A DNA stretch of 64,000 nt from Bacteroidota bacterium (GCA_020444275.1 JAHLLG010000006.1:181036-245035); one strand, 5' to 3'. Shown: positions 1 to 10,048, numbered from the stretch's first letter. Notes: generated by a model from the sequence alone, not told the origin. Made by a program: numbers and translations.

Positions 1-2
1 GG

Positions 3-407
3 CGTCCAATTCTGGCTGCATTAAAACACAGGGAACGATCAATTCAAAGAAGTTTAGAAGCAGCACAAAGAGCAAAAGATGAACTGGCTAAAATTGAATT
101 TGGAAACGAAAAAATAACACAACTTGCTAAACTGGAAAAAGAAAACCTCTTGAAAGAGGCAAAAGAGATAAAAAATAATATTATCGAAGAAGCTAAAGAA
201 GCAGCTAAAATAGAAGCTAAGAAAATAATAGAAGAGGCTAGAAATAGTGTTGAACATGAAAAGAATCTGGTTATAAACGATATAAAAAATCAAATAGCTT
301 CTTTATCAGTCGATATAGCAGAAAAAATACTAAAGCAAAACCTGGGTGATGAATCAACTCAGAAACAGCTTATTGATGAATTGGTTAAAGATATTGATTT
401 GAATTAA
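3..407 (+). CDS. atpF: ATP synthase F0 subunit b, 5'-truncated by window edge
   Basis: The frame is open from the first bases of the window (RPILAALKHRERSIQRSLEA at its start), so the N-terminal membrane anchor and start codon lie upstream; 134 codons are visible. The visible part is one long charged, alanine- and lysine-rich helix, as expected for the peripheral stalk dimer of F1Fo ATP synthase, ending in a segment (SLSVDIAEKILKQNL) typical of the delta-contacting C-terminus of subunit b. It ends 5 bases before atpH, and atpA and atpG follow, so the context confirms the call. The stalk holds the alpha3beta3 head still while protons turn the rotor. An internal ATG at 150 is not the real start, because homology continues upstream of it. 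Confidence 0.93.
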   Translation, partial: RPILAALKHRERSIQRSLEAAQRAKDELAKIEFGNEKITQLAKLEKENLLKEAKEIKNNIIEEAKEAAKIEAKKIIEEARNSVEHEKNLVINDIKNQIASLSVDIAEKILKQNLGDESTQKQLIDELVKDIDLN

Positions 408-412
408 AGTAA

Positions 413-976
413 ATGCATAATAGCCAAATAAATACAAGATATGCAAAAGCTCTTTATCTGCTAGCCGAAGAAAAAGAATTACTGGATTTAGTTAGGAGCG
501 ATATGGAGTCAATTCTCAAAGGGATTGAAGAAAACAACGATATTGAGATTTTGTTAGAGCATCCCGTAATAAAATCATCAAAAAAAGCACAGTTATTAGA
601 CGATATATTTAATGATACCTTGTCGGAACACACAAAGTCTTTTATAAAACTAATTGTTAAAAATAGACGCGAAAAACACTTAAAAAACATATGTAGAGTT
701 TTCATAAGTTTATATAAAGACAAAAAGGGTATTAAAACAGCAGTTCTAACAACATCTTTCGATTTAACCAGAACACATAAAGAAAAAATAAAAAAATCAA
801 TCGAAGAAACTTTTAAATCTCCGGTTGAACTCGATACCAAAGTTGATAAATCAATAATTGGTGGTATGCTTATTCAGATAGATGACAAATTATTGGATTT
901 AAGTGTGGCAAGACAAATACAGGAACTAAAAAATCAGTTCTTAAATATTGATTTTAATAATAAAAAGAATAAATAA
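413..976 (+). CDS. atpH: ATP synthase F1 subunit delta
   Basis: 187 residues, normal length for the delta (OSCP) subunit that joins the top of the F1 head to the b-subunit stalk. The N-terminal helical domain (INTRYAKALYLLAEEK) and the C-terminal signature near residues 140-165 (ELDTKVDKSIIGGMLIQIDDK, read with its conserved IIGG turn) are typical. It starts 5 bases after the atpF stop, which indicates translation from one operon mRNA. It is followed by an unusual 54-base spacer holding a hairpin before atpA. Confidence 0.95.
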   Translation: MHNSQINTRYAKALYLLAEEKELLDLVRSDMESILKGIEENNDIEILLEHPVIKSSKKAQLLDDIFNDTLSEHTKSFIKLIVKNRREKHLKNICRVFISLYKDKKGIKTAVLTTSFDLTRTHKEKIKKSIEETFKSPVELDTKVDKSIIGGMLIQIDDKLLDLSVARQIQELKNQFLNIDFNNKKNK

Positions 977-982
977 AATCTG

Positions 983-1014
983 CCTGCCATCCCGATAATT
1001 TTTCGGGTGGCGGG
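983..1014. repeat. GC-rich hairpin in the atpH-atpA spacer
   Basis: An imperfect inverted repeat sits between the atpH stop and the atpA start. The left arm is CCTGCCATCCCGA at 983-995 and the right arm TCGGGTGGCGGG at 1003-1014, with one mismatch and one bulged base. It is far richer in GC than its surroundings and resembles the short repetitive palindromes found between genes in this window (for example the GTCCCGAC/GTCGGGAC pair at its right end). It carries no U-tract, so it is unlikely to be a terminator. It may influence mRNA stability or subunit ratios; that is inference. Confidence 0.6.
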
Positions 1015-1030
1015 TTTAAAAGCAATAGCT

Positions 1031-2614
1031 ATGGCAGGAATTAAACCAGGAGAAGTCTCCTCAATTTTAAAAAAGGAATTAGAAGGCTTTACAACAAATT
1101 CCGAACTAGAAGAAGTAGGTAGTGTTTTACAAGTTGGAGACGGCATAGCTCGAATTTATGGATTATCTAATGTACAATCCAACGAGTTAATTGAGTTTGA
1201 AAACGGAATGAAGGCGATCGTTTTAAACCTTGAAGAAGATAATATCGGAGTGGTACTTTTGGGATCTTCAGATGAAATTAAGGAGGGCGATAAGGTTAAA
1301 CGTACTAAACGAATAGCTTCTATTAACGTTGGGGAAGGTTTGTTAGGAAGAGTTATAAACACTATTGGAGAACCTATTGACGGGAAAGGTCCGGTTACCG
1401 GCGATCTTTACGAAATGCCTTTGGAAAGAAAGGCTCCTGGTGTAATTTATCGTCAACCTGTAAATGAACCCATTCAAACAGGAATAAAACCTATCGATGC
1501 TATGATTCCTATTGGCCGGGGTCAACGTGAGTTAATTATAGGCGACCGGCAAACAGGAAAGACAGCCATTGCTATCGATACGATTATTAATCAGAAAGAA
1601 TTTTATGATAAAGGCGAACCGGTTTATTGTATTTATGTTGCGATAGGTCAGAAAGGTTCAACCGTTGCGAATATTGCTGATACTTTAGAAAAGCATGGAG
1701 CGATGGCATATACAACCATAGTTACCGCAACTGCATCGGATCCGGCTGCCTTGCAGTTTTATGCGCCTTTTGCCGGAGCCTGTATAGGCGAATATTTTAG
1801 AGATACAGGTAGACCAGCGCTAATAATATATGATGATTTATCGAAACAAGCGGTAGCCTATCGCGAGGTATCTTTATTACTTCGTCGGCCACCAGGTCGT
1901 GAAGCATATCCGGGCGATGTATTTTATTTGCATTCAAGATTGCTGGAAAGAGCAGCCAAGATTATTCAATCCGATAAGATTGCAGCTCAAATGAACGACT
2001 TGCCTGAATCATTAAAAGGAAAAGTTAAGGGTGGAGGCTCCTTAACTGCTCTACCAATAATTGAAACACAAGCTGGTGATGTTTCTGCATATATTCCTAC
2101 CAACGTAATTTCGATTACCGATGGGCAGATATTCTTAGAAACAGATCTGTTTAATGCTGGGGTAAAACCTGCTATTAATGTGGGGATTTCGGTTTCCAGA
2201 GTTGGTGGACATGCGCAAATCAAATCCATGAAAAAAGTTGCAGGAACCTTAAAACTCGATCAGGCCCAATACCGGGAATTAGAAGCGTTTGCGAAGTTTG
2301 GATCCGATTTGGATCCAGCAACCATGGCAGTTTTGGATAAAGGAGCCAAAAATGTAGAGATATTAAAACAAGGACAGTACAAACCCGTATCTGTTGAAAA
2401 ACAGATTGCAATTATTTATTGTGGAACAAAAGGGTTACTCGAGGATGTTCCTGTTGATAAAGTGAAAGAATTTGAGAAGGATTTTCTGGATATGATGGAA
2501 ACTCAACATGAAAAGGTACTCCATGAATTGAAATCTGGTAACTTATCTGATGAAGCAATTAAAGTAATTGAATTGGTAGCAAAAGATGTCGCTTTAAAGT
2601 ATAAAGCAGATTAA
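1031..2614 (+). CDS. atpA: ATP synthase F1 subunit alpha
   Basis: 527 residues with the full alpha-subunit layout: N-terminal beta-barrel, nucleotide-binding domain with the Walker A motif [11 protein letters not shown] (around residue 170), the alpha signature region [14 protein letters not shown] (around 365-380), and the helical C-terminal domain. Alpha subunits bind ATP at the non-catalytic sites of the F1 head. I take the ATG at 1031 ([20 protein letters not shown]), which matches the family N-terminus. An in-frame GTG at 1007 would add eight residues encoded by the intergenic hairpin and is unlikely. The gene is 3 bases from atpG. Confidence 0.97.
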   Translation: MAGIKPGEVSSILKKELEGFTTNSELEEVGSVLQVGDGIARIYGLSNVQSNELIEFENGMKAIVLNLEEDNIGVVLLGSSDEIKEGDKVKRTKRIASINVGEGLLGRVINTIGEPIDGKGPVTGDLYEMPLERKAPGVIYRQPVNEPIQTGIKPIDAMIPIGRGQRELIIGDRQTGKTAIAIDTIINQKEFYDKGEPVYCIYVAIGQKGSTVANIADTLEKHGAMAYTTIVTATASDPAALQFYAPFAGACIGEYFRDTGRPALIIYDDLSKQAVAYREVSLLLRRPPGREAYPGDVFYLHSRLLERAAKIIQSDKIAAQMNDLPESLKGKVKGGGSLTALPIIETQAGDVSAYIPTNVISITDGQIFLETDLFNAGVKPAINVGISVSRVGGHAQIKSMKKVAGTLKLDQAQYRELEAFAKFGSDLDPATMAVLDKGAKNVEILKQGQYKPVSVEKQIAIIYCGTKGLLEDVPVDKVKEFEKDFLDMMETQHEKVLHELKSGNLSDEAIKVIELVAKDVALKYKAD

Positions 2615-2617
2615 GAC

Positions 2618-3496
2618 ATGGCAAATTTAAAAGAAATACGCACCCGAATTGCTTCGGTTAAATCAACCCGGCAAATTACCAGTGCAATGAAAATGGTGTC
2701 TGCGGCAAAACTCAAAAAAACGCAGGATACTGTTATTCACCTGCGGCCATATGCAGGTAAACTTCATCATATCCTGTTTAATATTAATCAAAGTATTGAG
2801 CAGGATGAGGAAAATATTTATGCTCGCAAGGATGATCCTGAAAAAGTTTTAATTGTATCTATCACATCAAATAAAGGCCTTTGTGGCGCATTTAATGCTA
2901 ATGTAACCAAACGTGTAAGTGCCTTAATTAATGAGGAATATATTAAAAAGTATGATGAGGACCATATTGAAATATTTTCAATTGGAAAAAAAGGAACCGA
3001 AACATACAAATCAAAAGGATTTAATCTTTTAGGATATAACAATGATATATTGGATGATCTAAGCTTCACTAAAGCATTACCGCTTATCGAAGATATTATG
3101 CATAGGTATGTAAAAAGGGAATTTGACAAGGTTATGTTGGTGTATAACAGATTTAAGAACGCAGCAGTTCAGGTCTTATCTGTTGATTCATACTTACCAA
3201 TAGAAATACCTGAAAATATTAAGCCCAACGAAAGCTTTGATTTTATTTTTGAACCTACGAAAGAATATATTGTAAAAGAACTCATCCCAAAATCATTAAA
3301 AATACAGTTTTACGAAGCAATTCTGGAGTCACTGGCAGCAGAGCATGGAGCAAGAATGACGGCTATGCATAAAGCAACAGACAACGCAACCTCACTTCTG
3401 AGAGAACTACAGCTGAAATACAATAAAGCACGACAAGCTGCTATTACCAATGAGATTCTGGAAATTGTCGGAGGAGCTGAAGCTTTAAGTAAGTAG
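2618..3496 (+). CDS. atpG: ATP synthase F1 subunit gamma
   Basis: 292 residues; the central rotor shaft of F1. The two long terminal helices that form the shaft are clear: MANLKEIRTRIASVKSTRQI at the start and a C-terminal helix ending in AITNEILEIVGGAEAL. The conserved SNKGLCGAFNANV segment lies at about residues 83-95. It is the last gene of this part of the cluster; atpD (beta) and atpC (epsilon) do not follow. In Bacteroidota they usually sit at the other end of the operon, so nothing needs to be missing. Confidence 0.96.
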   Translation: MANLKEIRTRIASVKSTRQITSAMKMVSAAKLKKTQDTVIHLRPYAGKLHHILFNINQSIEQDEENIYARKDDPEKVLIVSITSNKGLCGAFNANVTKRVSALINEEYIKKYDEDHIEIFSIGKKGTETYKSKGFNLLGYNNDILDDLSFTKALPLIEDIMHRYVKREFDKVMLVYNRFKNAAVQVLSVDSYLPIEIPENIKPNESFDFIFEPTKEYIVKELIPKSLKIQFYEAILESLAAEHGARMTAMHKATDNATSLLRELQLKYNKARQAAITNEILEIVGGAEALSK

Positions 3497-3582
3497 CTTA
3501 ATTGTTTTTTACATCCAAATCATATTAGGTTTAGTAGCATCTACTTGTTATATTCGCAAGTATATTATTGTGCATTTTTGAT

Positions 3583-4221
3583 ATGAGCAAGTATATTTTC
3601 GATTTAATAAGGCAGGGTGAGCATCAAGAGCTAGACTTTAAGCACTCCATAAACGACTCAAAAAAAATAGCGCGATCATTAGCTGCTTTTGCCAACAAAG
3701 ATGGTGGAAAATTGCTGGTTGGGATAAGAGATAATGGAAGCATAGCCGGTGTGCGAAGCGATGAAGAATTTTATATGATTCAGGCTGCCGCTGAAATGTA
3801 TTGTAAACCGTCACTTAAGTTTGAAACAAAGGTGTGGGAAATACAGGATAAAACAGTACTGGAAATAACGATTCCTAAAGTTTCAGCGGATAAACTGATT
3901 ACAGCACCAGATAAGAACGGCAATTTTAAAGTTTATATTAGGGTAAATGACGAGAACTTTATCGTTAATAATATATTCTTAAAAGCCTGGAATAAGAAAA
4001 AGTTTGGAAAAGGTGTACTTATTCGATATGACGAACCGGAAAAAATCCTGTTTGAATATTTACAAAAGAATCAGAGTATTACATTTTCAAAATTTTGTAA
4101 ACTAACAAAATTGAATAGGTATAAGGCAGAAAAAATCTTAGTAAATATGGTAGTTTTAGAATTAATTAAAATTAATTTTTCTGAAAATCAGATCTCATAT
4201 GAGTTGGTTAAAAAGCAGTAG
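3583..4221 (+). CDS. AlbA_2 (Schlafen-type) DNA-binding domain protein
   Basis: 212 residues from the ATG at 3583; a TTG at 3568 is possible but adds only five residues. The N-terminal half carries the Schlafen AlbA_2 pattern: LIRQGEHQELDFKHSIND, then KIARSLAAFANKDGGKLLVGI with the conserved AFAN-GG-LLVGI core, and a D-NG-I-GV turn. This domain binds nucleic acid and is common in putative transcriptional regulators. The C-terminal part (EKILFEYLQKNQSITFSKFC onward) looks like a winged helix. It stands alone between the ATP synthase operon and the TPR gene. Its target is unknown; some Bacteroidota relatives are annotated as ATP-binding regulators, but no ATP site is evident here. Confidence 0.8.
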   Translation: MSKYIFDLIRQGEHQELDFKHSINDSKKIARSLAAFANKDGGKLLVGIRDNGSIAGVRSDEEFYMIQAAAEMYCKPSLKFETKVWEIQDKTVLEITIPKVSADKLITAPDKNGNFKVYIRVNDENFIVNNIFLKAWNKKKFGKGVLIRYDEPEKILFEYLQKNQSITFSKFCKLTKLNRYKAEKILVNMVVLELIKINFSENQISYELVKKQ

Positions 4222-4385
4222 AACGTTCTAATGTAAACGTACTTATTGTAACACATTGTAATTAATGGATATATGTAAAAAATTAAATAACAAAATAATT
4301 TTATTATTAGGCACGTTTTTATATTTTTAGGGCCGAAAAAACGAAGAAGAAATAAATTTAATCCGATAACTAAAAATTTAATACC

Positions 4386-5363
4386 ATGAAATTCAAAATT
4401 TTGAGTAGAATAACTGCAATGATTATAGCATTGGGTTTTGCAGTTACATTGAATGCACAAACAGAAACAGAAGCTGTTGATGCTTTAAAAGACGGTGTTG
4501 CTAAATCGCAGTCAAAAGACTATTTGGGTGCTATCGAATCATTTAAAAAGTGTGTATCTATTTATGATGAGCTGGATTTATCTGCCAGCGAAAATAGAGC
4601 AACTGCTGCATCGCAAATACCAAGCATGCAATATAAATATGCATTGAGCTTGTATAAGAAAAAGGATTACGATGGATCAATCGAGGCATTTAATACATTA
4701 GTTGATTATGCTGAAACATACGATGATGCTAAAATGAAGAGAAAAGCAGAAGGTATCATTCCAAAGTTATATTATGCAAAAGGTGCTGGTTTAATTAGTT
4801 CAGAAGACTATGATGGTGCTATAGCTGCTTTGGACAAAGCTATTGAGTTAGATCCTGATTACCCAATGTCATACGTAAGAAAAGCTCAAGTTTATAAAGA
4901 GCGTGATGATGAAGCAAATTTTAAACAATCAATTGATGGTGCAATTACTGCAGCAAATACGAAAAATGATAATAAAACAAAAGAGACCGCTGAAAAACTG
5001 GCAAGCAACTACTATCTTGTAGCAGGTGCTAATGCTGTAAAAGGTGAGAATTGGGCTGACGGTGAAAAGTATTTTAAAGCTTTAATGGAATATAAAGAAG
5101 CCGATGAAGATATTTATTATCAGCTAGCCGTTATCTATAATAAGCAATCGAAGTGGGACGAAGCTGTTGAAGCTGCCAATAAAGCTTTAGAACTTATGGG
5201 TGATGTGGAAACTAAAGATGCAAAAATCTATTTCGAAATGGGTAACTCTTATTACGGAAAAGGTGATAATGCTGCTGCTTGTGATGCTTATTCAAAAGCA
5301 AACAAAGGAGATTATGCCGAAGCTGCTAAATATCAAATGGAGCACGTAGTAAAATGTCAATAG
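4386..5363 (+). CDS. Secreted tetratricopeptide-repeat protein
   Basis: 325 residues with a signal peptide (MKFKILSRITAMIIALGFAV, cleavage probably after VTLNAQ). Several TPR helix pairs follow; the clearest are at about 140-175 (AIAALDKAIELDPDYPMSYV) and 245-275 (QLAVIYNKQSKWDEAVEAA). TPR arrays bind other proteins, so this is probably a periplasmic scaffold. A specific partner cannot be read from the sequence. The gene is a single unit: 164 bases of AT-rich leader upstream and a strong bidirectional terminator downstream. The leader has a weak TATATTTT match to a Bacteroidota -7 box at 4320, without a clear -33 element. Confidence 0.88.
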   Translation: MKFKILSRITAMIIALGFAVTLNAQTETEAVDALKDGVAKSQSKDYLGAIESFKKCVSIYDELDLSASENRATAASQIPSMQYKYALSLYKKKDYDGSIEAFNTLVDYAETYDDAKMKRKAEGIIPKLYYAKGAGLISSEDYDGAIAALDKAIELDPDYPMSYVRKAQVYKERDDEANFKQSIDGAITAANTKNDNKTKETAEKLASNYYLVAGANAVKGENWADGEKYFKALMEYKEADEDIYYQLAVIYNKQSKWDEAVEAANKALELMGDVETKDAKIYFEMGNSYYGKGDNAAACDAYSKANKGDYAEAAKYQMEHVVKCQ

Positions 5364-5384
5364 TTCTAAGATAATATAGAAAAG

Positions 5385-5413
5385 AAAAGGTGATCATTTG
5401 ATCACCTTTTTTT
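5385..5413. terminator. Bidirectional rho-independent terminator
   Basis: A perfect palindrome, AAAAGGTGATCA at 5385-5396 pairing with TGATCACCTTTT at 5399-5410, followed by more T on the plus strand and preceded by A-rich sequence. It separates two convergent genes (the TPR protein and the last orphan sensor) and can serve both. Confidence 0.9.
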
Positions 5414-5420
5414 ATGCTAA

Positions 5421-7727
5421 TTACTGATGAAAATCGGTAATATTATTGGATATTTTCAGAATCTTATATACTTCGCCATCAGCATTTCTAATTGGTGTAT
5501 AGGTTTCAGCAAACACAAGTTCTTTGTTCTTAATTTTCACTTTTGATGTTTCCTTTTGAACCTTACCGGATCGTAACTCTCTCCAGAATTTTTCATATTC
5601 GGCTTTCTGTTTTTCTGTAAACTCTATATTTCCTGAGTGATGTGTACCAATTACTTCATCTCGGCTAAGTTCGAGCAGATTGAGGTAGTTGTCGTTTACA
5701 TTGGTAATATTTCCATCCAAATCGTACTCAATAACATAGCTTGAAGTATTTAATGCTTCAACAAGGCCTTCCATTTCGGCACTTTTACGCGACGATTCTT
5801 CCTGGGTAGCCTGAAGCTCCTCCATGTTCTGGCGCATTTCTTCCTCCTGTGCAGCCATTTCTTCGGCCTGTTGCTGCGAACGTTCAAGAAGTTCGGATGT
5901 TCGTAAATTAATTCGAACAGACGATAACGTTGAAGCAATACTTTCAGCTAGTTTTTCAACAAATTCTATTTCATGCTTTTCAAATACGTTAAACGATGCT
6001 ATTTCCAACACACCTAAAACATCTTCTTCTAATTTAAGCGGAACAATAAGCAGACTGCTCGGATTTGCACCACCTAACCCAGAGGTAATTTCCATATAAT
6101 CTTGCGGAACATCAGTCATGAATACTGTTTTCTTTTCAATTGCACAGGTTCCTACAAGACCTTCGCCGATTTGGATCTGTTTTTTCATAAACTTTCTTCT
6201 GTCGTAAGCAAATGCAGAAAGAAGGCTAAAATGAATATTGTCCTTGTCCTCATCATTAAGAATAAATAAACCGCCCTGATTGGCTTTTAAATAGTTTACC
6301 AGGTTCATAATGATCTCAGTCGCCAGATTTTCCATATTATCATTATTCTGGCGTAAAATGTCTGAAAATATAGCAAGTCCTTCGTTTGCCCATCGCCTTT
6401 TTTCGTCTTCAATTTTTCGCTTTTCCTCTTCCTGATCAGCTTTTACGAGACTATTTCTCATCTCAATCAGTGATTTCCCTAAAACATCATCATCACTTAA
6501 TAAGTCAAACTCATAATCTAACTCGCCCTGTCCGATATGATTTGCAAAGTCGACTTTTTTATTAAGTCCCTCAATAGAGCTGTTCAGTGCTTCGCTCATC
6601 TCCTGGATTTCATCACCACTTTCAATATTAATTTTCATATTTTCATCAATATGTCCACTTGCTAATCGTTTTAAAAGCTCGGTAATTTTTGTTAAAGGAT
6701 TTGTTATGTTTTTGCTTATAATAGCGATTACAAGAGCCATAAGAAGGATGCCCAGAATACCCACCAAAATCGAAATTTTAAAGTTACGATTAGCTTCCGA
6801 CATAATAGTACTTACCGGAACAGATATTGCTATAGACCATGGAGTAGTAGTTTTTCCAACAAATATTGGAGCATACGAAATATAGTTTTTTACTCCATTT
6901 TCGTCTTCTGAAATGTAATTAAATGGATTTCCTTCTTGAATATTTTTTGTGATGTTATATTTTTCGTTATCGTCGGGGAATAATTTTGAAATAGGTTCAT
7001 TTAGATAATCTTTATTTGGATGTCCGGCAATTCTGCCACCATTAGAAACCAGGAATGCATAGCTTCCTTCGAAAGGTTGAATTTCTTCAACCATTTCCTG
7101 GAACTGTAATAAGGTGATATCAAACGAAACCACAGCAACAAATTTTCCATTTACAACTACAGGAGCATTTAAACTGGTCATGAGCAACGACTCTGTTTTA
7201 CCAGCTGTTAAAACATCAAAGTAGGGTTCATTTATGTTGGGATTTAAATTAGCTTTTGTTTCCGCATATAGCTCCGAATCGCCATCTAAACTTCGTAATT
7301 CTGTACTTTGTTTTACAATGCCACCTTCTCTCCAGAACGAATGACTTATTCTTCCATACGGTTTGTCCCAGGTGGGATCAATCATATTTAATTCCCAGCT
7401 ATCCCATAAAGCATAAATATTAGGGTTGTTTTTAAAAACTTTGGTATATACCTGATGCACAATTTCTTGCCATTCGTCCTTATCGAACTGATCATAAATC
7501 AGAAATGCGTCACTTAATGCTTTTACTGCTGCAAGTTTAGCATCTAAGTTGGCTTTTACATCCTTAGCTGCTTCATGAACATATCGTTGAGTAACTTCAG
7601 TAGCATCTTTATATGCCATTTTACGGGCATTAAAACTGATAAATCCTACAGCAGCTATGTAAATAATAATAGAAGCAGAAATAATAAACAACTGAATCTT
7701 TTGTTGTATTTTAAGTTTGATCTTCAT
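5421..7727 (-). CDS. Membrane sensor, dCache-HAMP-GAF-coiled coil-PAS, no output domain (paralog 1)
   Basis: 768 residues. In order: a transmembrane helix (about 11-32), an extracytoplasmic double-Cache ligand domain (about 35-300), a second transmembrane helix (KISILVGILGILLMALVIAI), HAMP (about 335-385) followed by a second HAMP-like helix pair, a helix with RRWANEGLAIFSDILRQNN, a GAF domain (about 460-600), a charged coiled coil containing EEEMRQNMEELQATQEE, and a C-terminal PAS domain (VIEYDLDGNITNVNDNYLNL) ending at the last residue. I see no H-box, HATPase, GGDEF, EAL, PP2C or MCP signalling tip. It is the third and last gene of a tandem set of paralogs, 11 bases after the previous one. 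It may signal to a separate partner through the coiled coil or PAS domain. Confidence 0.85.
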   Translation of the reverse strand: MKIKLKIQQKIQLFIISASIIIYIAAVGFISFNARKMAYKDATEVTQRYVHEAAKDVKANLDAKLAAVKALSDAFLIYDQFDKDEWQEIVHQVYTKVFKNNPNIYALWDSWELNMIDPTWDKPYGRISHSFWREGGIVKQSTELRSLDGDSELYAETKANLNPNINEPYFDVLTAGKTESLLMTSLNAPVVVNGKFVAVVSFDITLLQFQEMVEEIQPFEGSYAFLVSNGGRIAGHPNKDYLNEPISKLFPDDNEKYNITKNIQEGNPFNYISEDENGVKNYISYAPIFVGKTTTPWSIAISVPVSTIMSEANRNFKISILVGILGILLMALVIAIISKNITNPLTKITELLKRLASGHIDENMKINIESGDEIQEMSEALNSSIEGLNKKVDFANHIGQGELDYEFDLLSDDDVLGKSLIEMRNSLVKADQEEEKRKIEDEKRRWANEGLAIFSDILRQNNDNMENLATEIIMNLVNYLKANQGGLFILNDEDKDNIHFSLLSAFAYDRRKFMKKQIQIGEGLVGTCAIEKKTVFMTDVPQDYMEITSGLGGANPSSLLIVPLKLEEDVLGVLEIASFNVFEKHEIEFVEKLAESIASTLSSVRINLRTSELLERSQQQAEEMAAQEEEMRQNMEELQATQEESSRKSAEMEGLVEALNTSSYVIEYDLDGNITNVNDNYLNLLELSRDEVIGTHHSGNIEFTEKQKAEYEKFWRELRSGKVQKETSKVKIKNKELVFAETYTPIRNADGEVYKILKISNNITDFHQ

Positions 7728-7738
7728 GGTATTATTTG

Positions 7739-10048
7739 TTATTCGTTAAAATCTGTAATTTCATTTGCAATTTTCAGAATCTTTTTTACTACTCCGTTTT
7801 CGTCTAAGATAGGAGTGTATACCTCTATAAAGTTTAGTATCGTTCCTTTTACGGTATATTTTGTTTTCTCTTTACGTGTTTTCCCAGAAGTTAAATCGTT
7901 CCAGAATTTATCATATTCGGCTCGCTGTTTATTGGTTAACTCCATTTTATCCGAATGATGTGATCCTAACACTTCTGATCTGGATAAGCTTAAGAGATTT
8001 AAATAGTTATCGTTTACTTTGGTAATAAAGCCTTCAGGACTATATTCAACGATACAACTTGATTGTTCCAGGGCATGCAAGAAACTTTCCATTTCGGCAT
8101 TTTTTCTGCCTGCTTCTTCCTGTGTTGCCTGCAGTTCTTCCATATTCTGGCGCATTTCTTCTTCCTGTGCAGCCATCTCTTCAGATTGTTGCTGGAATTT
8201 TTCCAACAGTTCGTTGGTTTGGATACTAATTTGCACTGATGAAAGCGTAGAAGCAATATTTTGAGCTACTTTCTCAACAAAGTCAATATGGTATTTTTCA
8301 AACTTTTTAAACGAAGCAAGTTCAATTACTCCATATACTTTTTCTTCCATTTTAAGCGGAACAACTAACAAAGATCGAGGATTAGCACCTCCTAAACCTG
8401 ATGTGATAGCAATATATTCATCTGGTAAATCTTCAATATATGTAGTTTGTTTTTCGATAGCAACCGATCCAACAATACCATCTCCGTAAGGAATTTTCTT
8501 TTCAAGGTGCTTTTTTCTGTCAAAGGCGAAAGCCGAAGTTAGATCAAGAAACATGTTATTTTTATCTTCATCGTTAAGTATAAAGAGGCCACCCTGACTA
8601 GCCTCCAGATAGTATACAAGATTTTTAATAATTTCGTCGGATAATTCCTGAAGATTATTATTGTTTTGTCGTAATATTTCTGCAAATCGTGCAAGGCCTT
8701 CATTTGTCCAGCGACGTTTTTCGTCTTCCACTTTTCGTTTTTCTTCCTCTTCGCGGGCTTTTTTAAGACTGTTTCGCATATTTACCAATGCCTGCCCCAA
8801 CTTATCTTCATCGCTTAATAATTTAAATTCATAATCTAGGTTTCCGGAACCGATATGGTTTGCAAAATCAGTTTTAAGGTTTAAACCATCGACCGATGTT
8901 TTTAAAGCTACGGTCATCTCTTCTATTTCATCGCCCGATTTTACTGATAAATCCAATTGGCTATCTGTTTTACCATTGGCTAGTTCTTTTAAGAAATCGG
9001 TAATTTTCTGAATTGGGTCTGAGATATTTTTGGTGATGATATAGATTGCAAAACCTAACAGAAATATGCCGATTACACCAACAATTAACGAAATCATAAA
9101 GTTTCTGTCCGCTTGAGCCATTATGGATGGAACCGGAACAGAAACGCCTAAAAACCATGGAGTATTTGTTCTGCCAATTTCTATGGGTGCAAATGCAATA
9201 AAGTGGCGTTTGTTTAAACTGTCTAATGCCATAATATCAAAACTATCGCCATGCTCCATTGTTTCAAGCAGATCAAAATCTTTTTCTGATTCAAGTTTGA
9301 ATGTAGCTGCCTGATTTAAAAGGTCTGTATTCGGATGACCGGCATACTTGCCCTCCTCTGTCAATAAAAATGCATAACTTCCTTCGTACTGGTGCAGGTC
9401 AATTCTTTCAACCATTTTTTGAAAGCGGGTTAATATTAAATCTATACCAACCATTCCATGATACTCATTATCTATGATGATTGGAGTAACGAGGCTTGTC
9501 ATTAATTTAGAAGTTTCTCCTTCGTCTGTAAAAACATCAAAATAGATAGGTAACACCATTTCTCTGGCCTGGTTTTTAATATTAGCATAAACCGGAGGGT
9601 CACCATCTATACTTCTGATATCTTGTTTTTGATATACATCTCCATTAACTCTTGAAAAAACATTTGCTATACGTCCGGTTGGTTTAATCCATTCAGGATC
9701 GAACTTGTTTAACTCCCAACTATCCCAAAGTTTATAAAAGGCTGGGTTATCCCGATATACATGATCATACATTTTTATAAAAAGCGGATCCCACTGCTCT
9801 CTGGGCATATCCTGGTATACTTTAAAGGCATTGGCAAGTGTTCTCACAACAGCCATGTACTCGTTCAGGTTGGATTGTATTTTATAAGCAAACTTTTGTG
9901 CATTGGCTTTAACCAGTTCAACGGAATCTTTATAGGTTGTCTTTTTTGCATTTACGCTTATATAACCTATAGCAATTGCATAAATAGCAACAGAAAGCGA
10001 AATTAAGAACAACTGCATTTTATTTTTTAAACTAAGTTTTAGTTTCAT
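7739..10048 (-). CDS. Membrane sensor, dCache-HAMP-GAF-coiled coil-PAS, no output domain (paralog 2)
   Basis: 769 residues, collinear with its two neighbours over the whole length. Transmembrane helices lie at about 11-32 and 312-335 (LIVGVIGIFLLGFAIYIIT). The Cache region carries YYFDVFTDEG-like and TPWFLGVSVPVPSI segments, the second being the family's end-of-Cache motif. The HAMP, the RRWTNEGLARFAEILRQNN helix, GAF (GLFILNDEDKNNMF to LGGANPRSLLVVPLKME), the EEEMRQNMEELQATQEE coiled coil and the terminal PAS are all present. The coiled coil and PAS are more alike between paralogs than the Cache domains, which fits shared output with different ligands. No catalytic output domain is seen. Confidence 0.85.
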   Translation of the reverse strand: MKLKLSLKNKMQLFLISLSVAIYAIAIGYISVNAKKTTYKDSVELVKANAQKFAYKIQSNLNEYMAVVRTLANAFKVYQDMPREQWDPLFIKMYDHVYRDNPAFYKLWDSWELNKFDPEWIKPTGRIANVFSRVNGDVYQKQDIRSIDGDPPVYANIKNQAREMVLPIYFDVFTDEGETSKLMTSLVTPIIIDNEYHGMVGIDLILTRFQKMVERIDLHQYEGSYAFLLTEEGKYAGHPNTDLLNQAATFKLESEKDFDLLETMEHGDSFDIMALDSLNKRHFIAFAPIEIGRTNTPWFLGVSVPVPSIMAQADRNFMISLIVGVIGIFLLGFAIYIITKNISDPIQKITDFLKELANGKTDSQLDLSVKSGDEIEEMTVALKTSVDGLNLKTDFANHIGSGNLDYEFKLLSDEDKLGQALVNMRNSLKKAREEEEKRKVEDEKRRWTNEGLARFAEILRQNNNNLQELSDEIIKNLVYYLEASQGGLFILNDEDKNNMFLDLTSAFAFDRKKHLEKKIPYGDGIVGSVAIEKQTTYIEDLPDEYIAITSGLGGANPRSLLVVPLKMEEKVYGVIELASFKKFEKYHIDFVEKVAQNIASTLSSVQISIQTNELLEKFQQQSEEMAAQEEEMRQNMEELQATQEEAGRKNAEMESFLHALEQSSCIVEYSPEGFITKVNDNYLNLLSLSRSEVLGSHHSDKMELTNKQRAEYDKFWNDLTSGKTRKEKTKYTVKGTILNFIEVYTPILDENGVVKKILKIANEITDFNE

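Noticed and set aside
1007..1030. GTG start for atpA at 1007
   Set aside because: The eight extra residues come from the intergenic hairpin and are not like the family; ATG at 1031 gives the usual N-terminus.
4219..4230. TAGAACGTTCTA perfect palindrome after the AlbA_2 gene
   Set aside because: Twelve bases only, overlapping the stop codon, with no T-run and no promoter nearby; it could be chance in AT-rich sequence.
4320..4327. TATATTTT as promoter of the TPR gene
   Set aside because: No -33 element at the right distance and only a partial match, so not listed as a feature.
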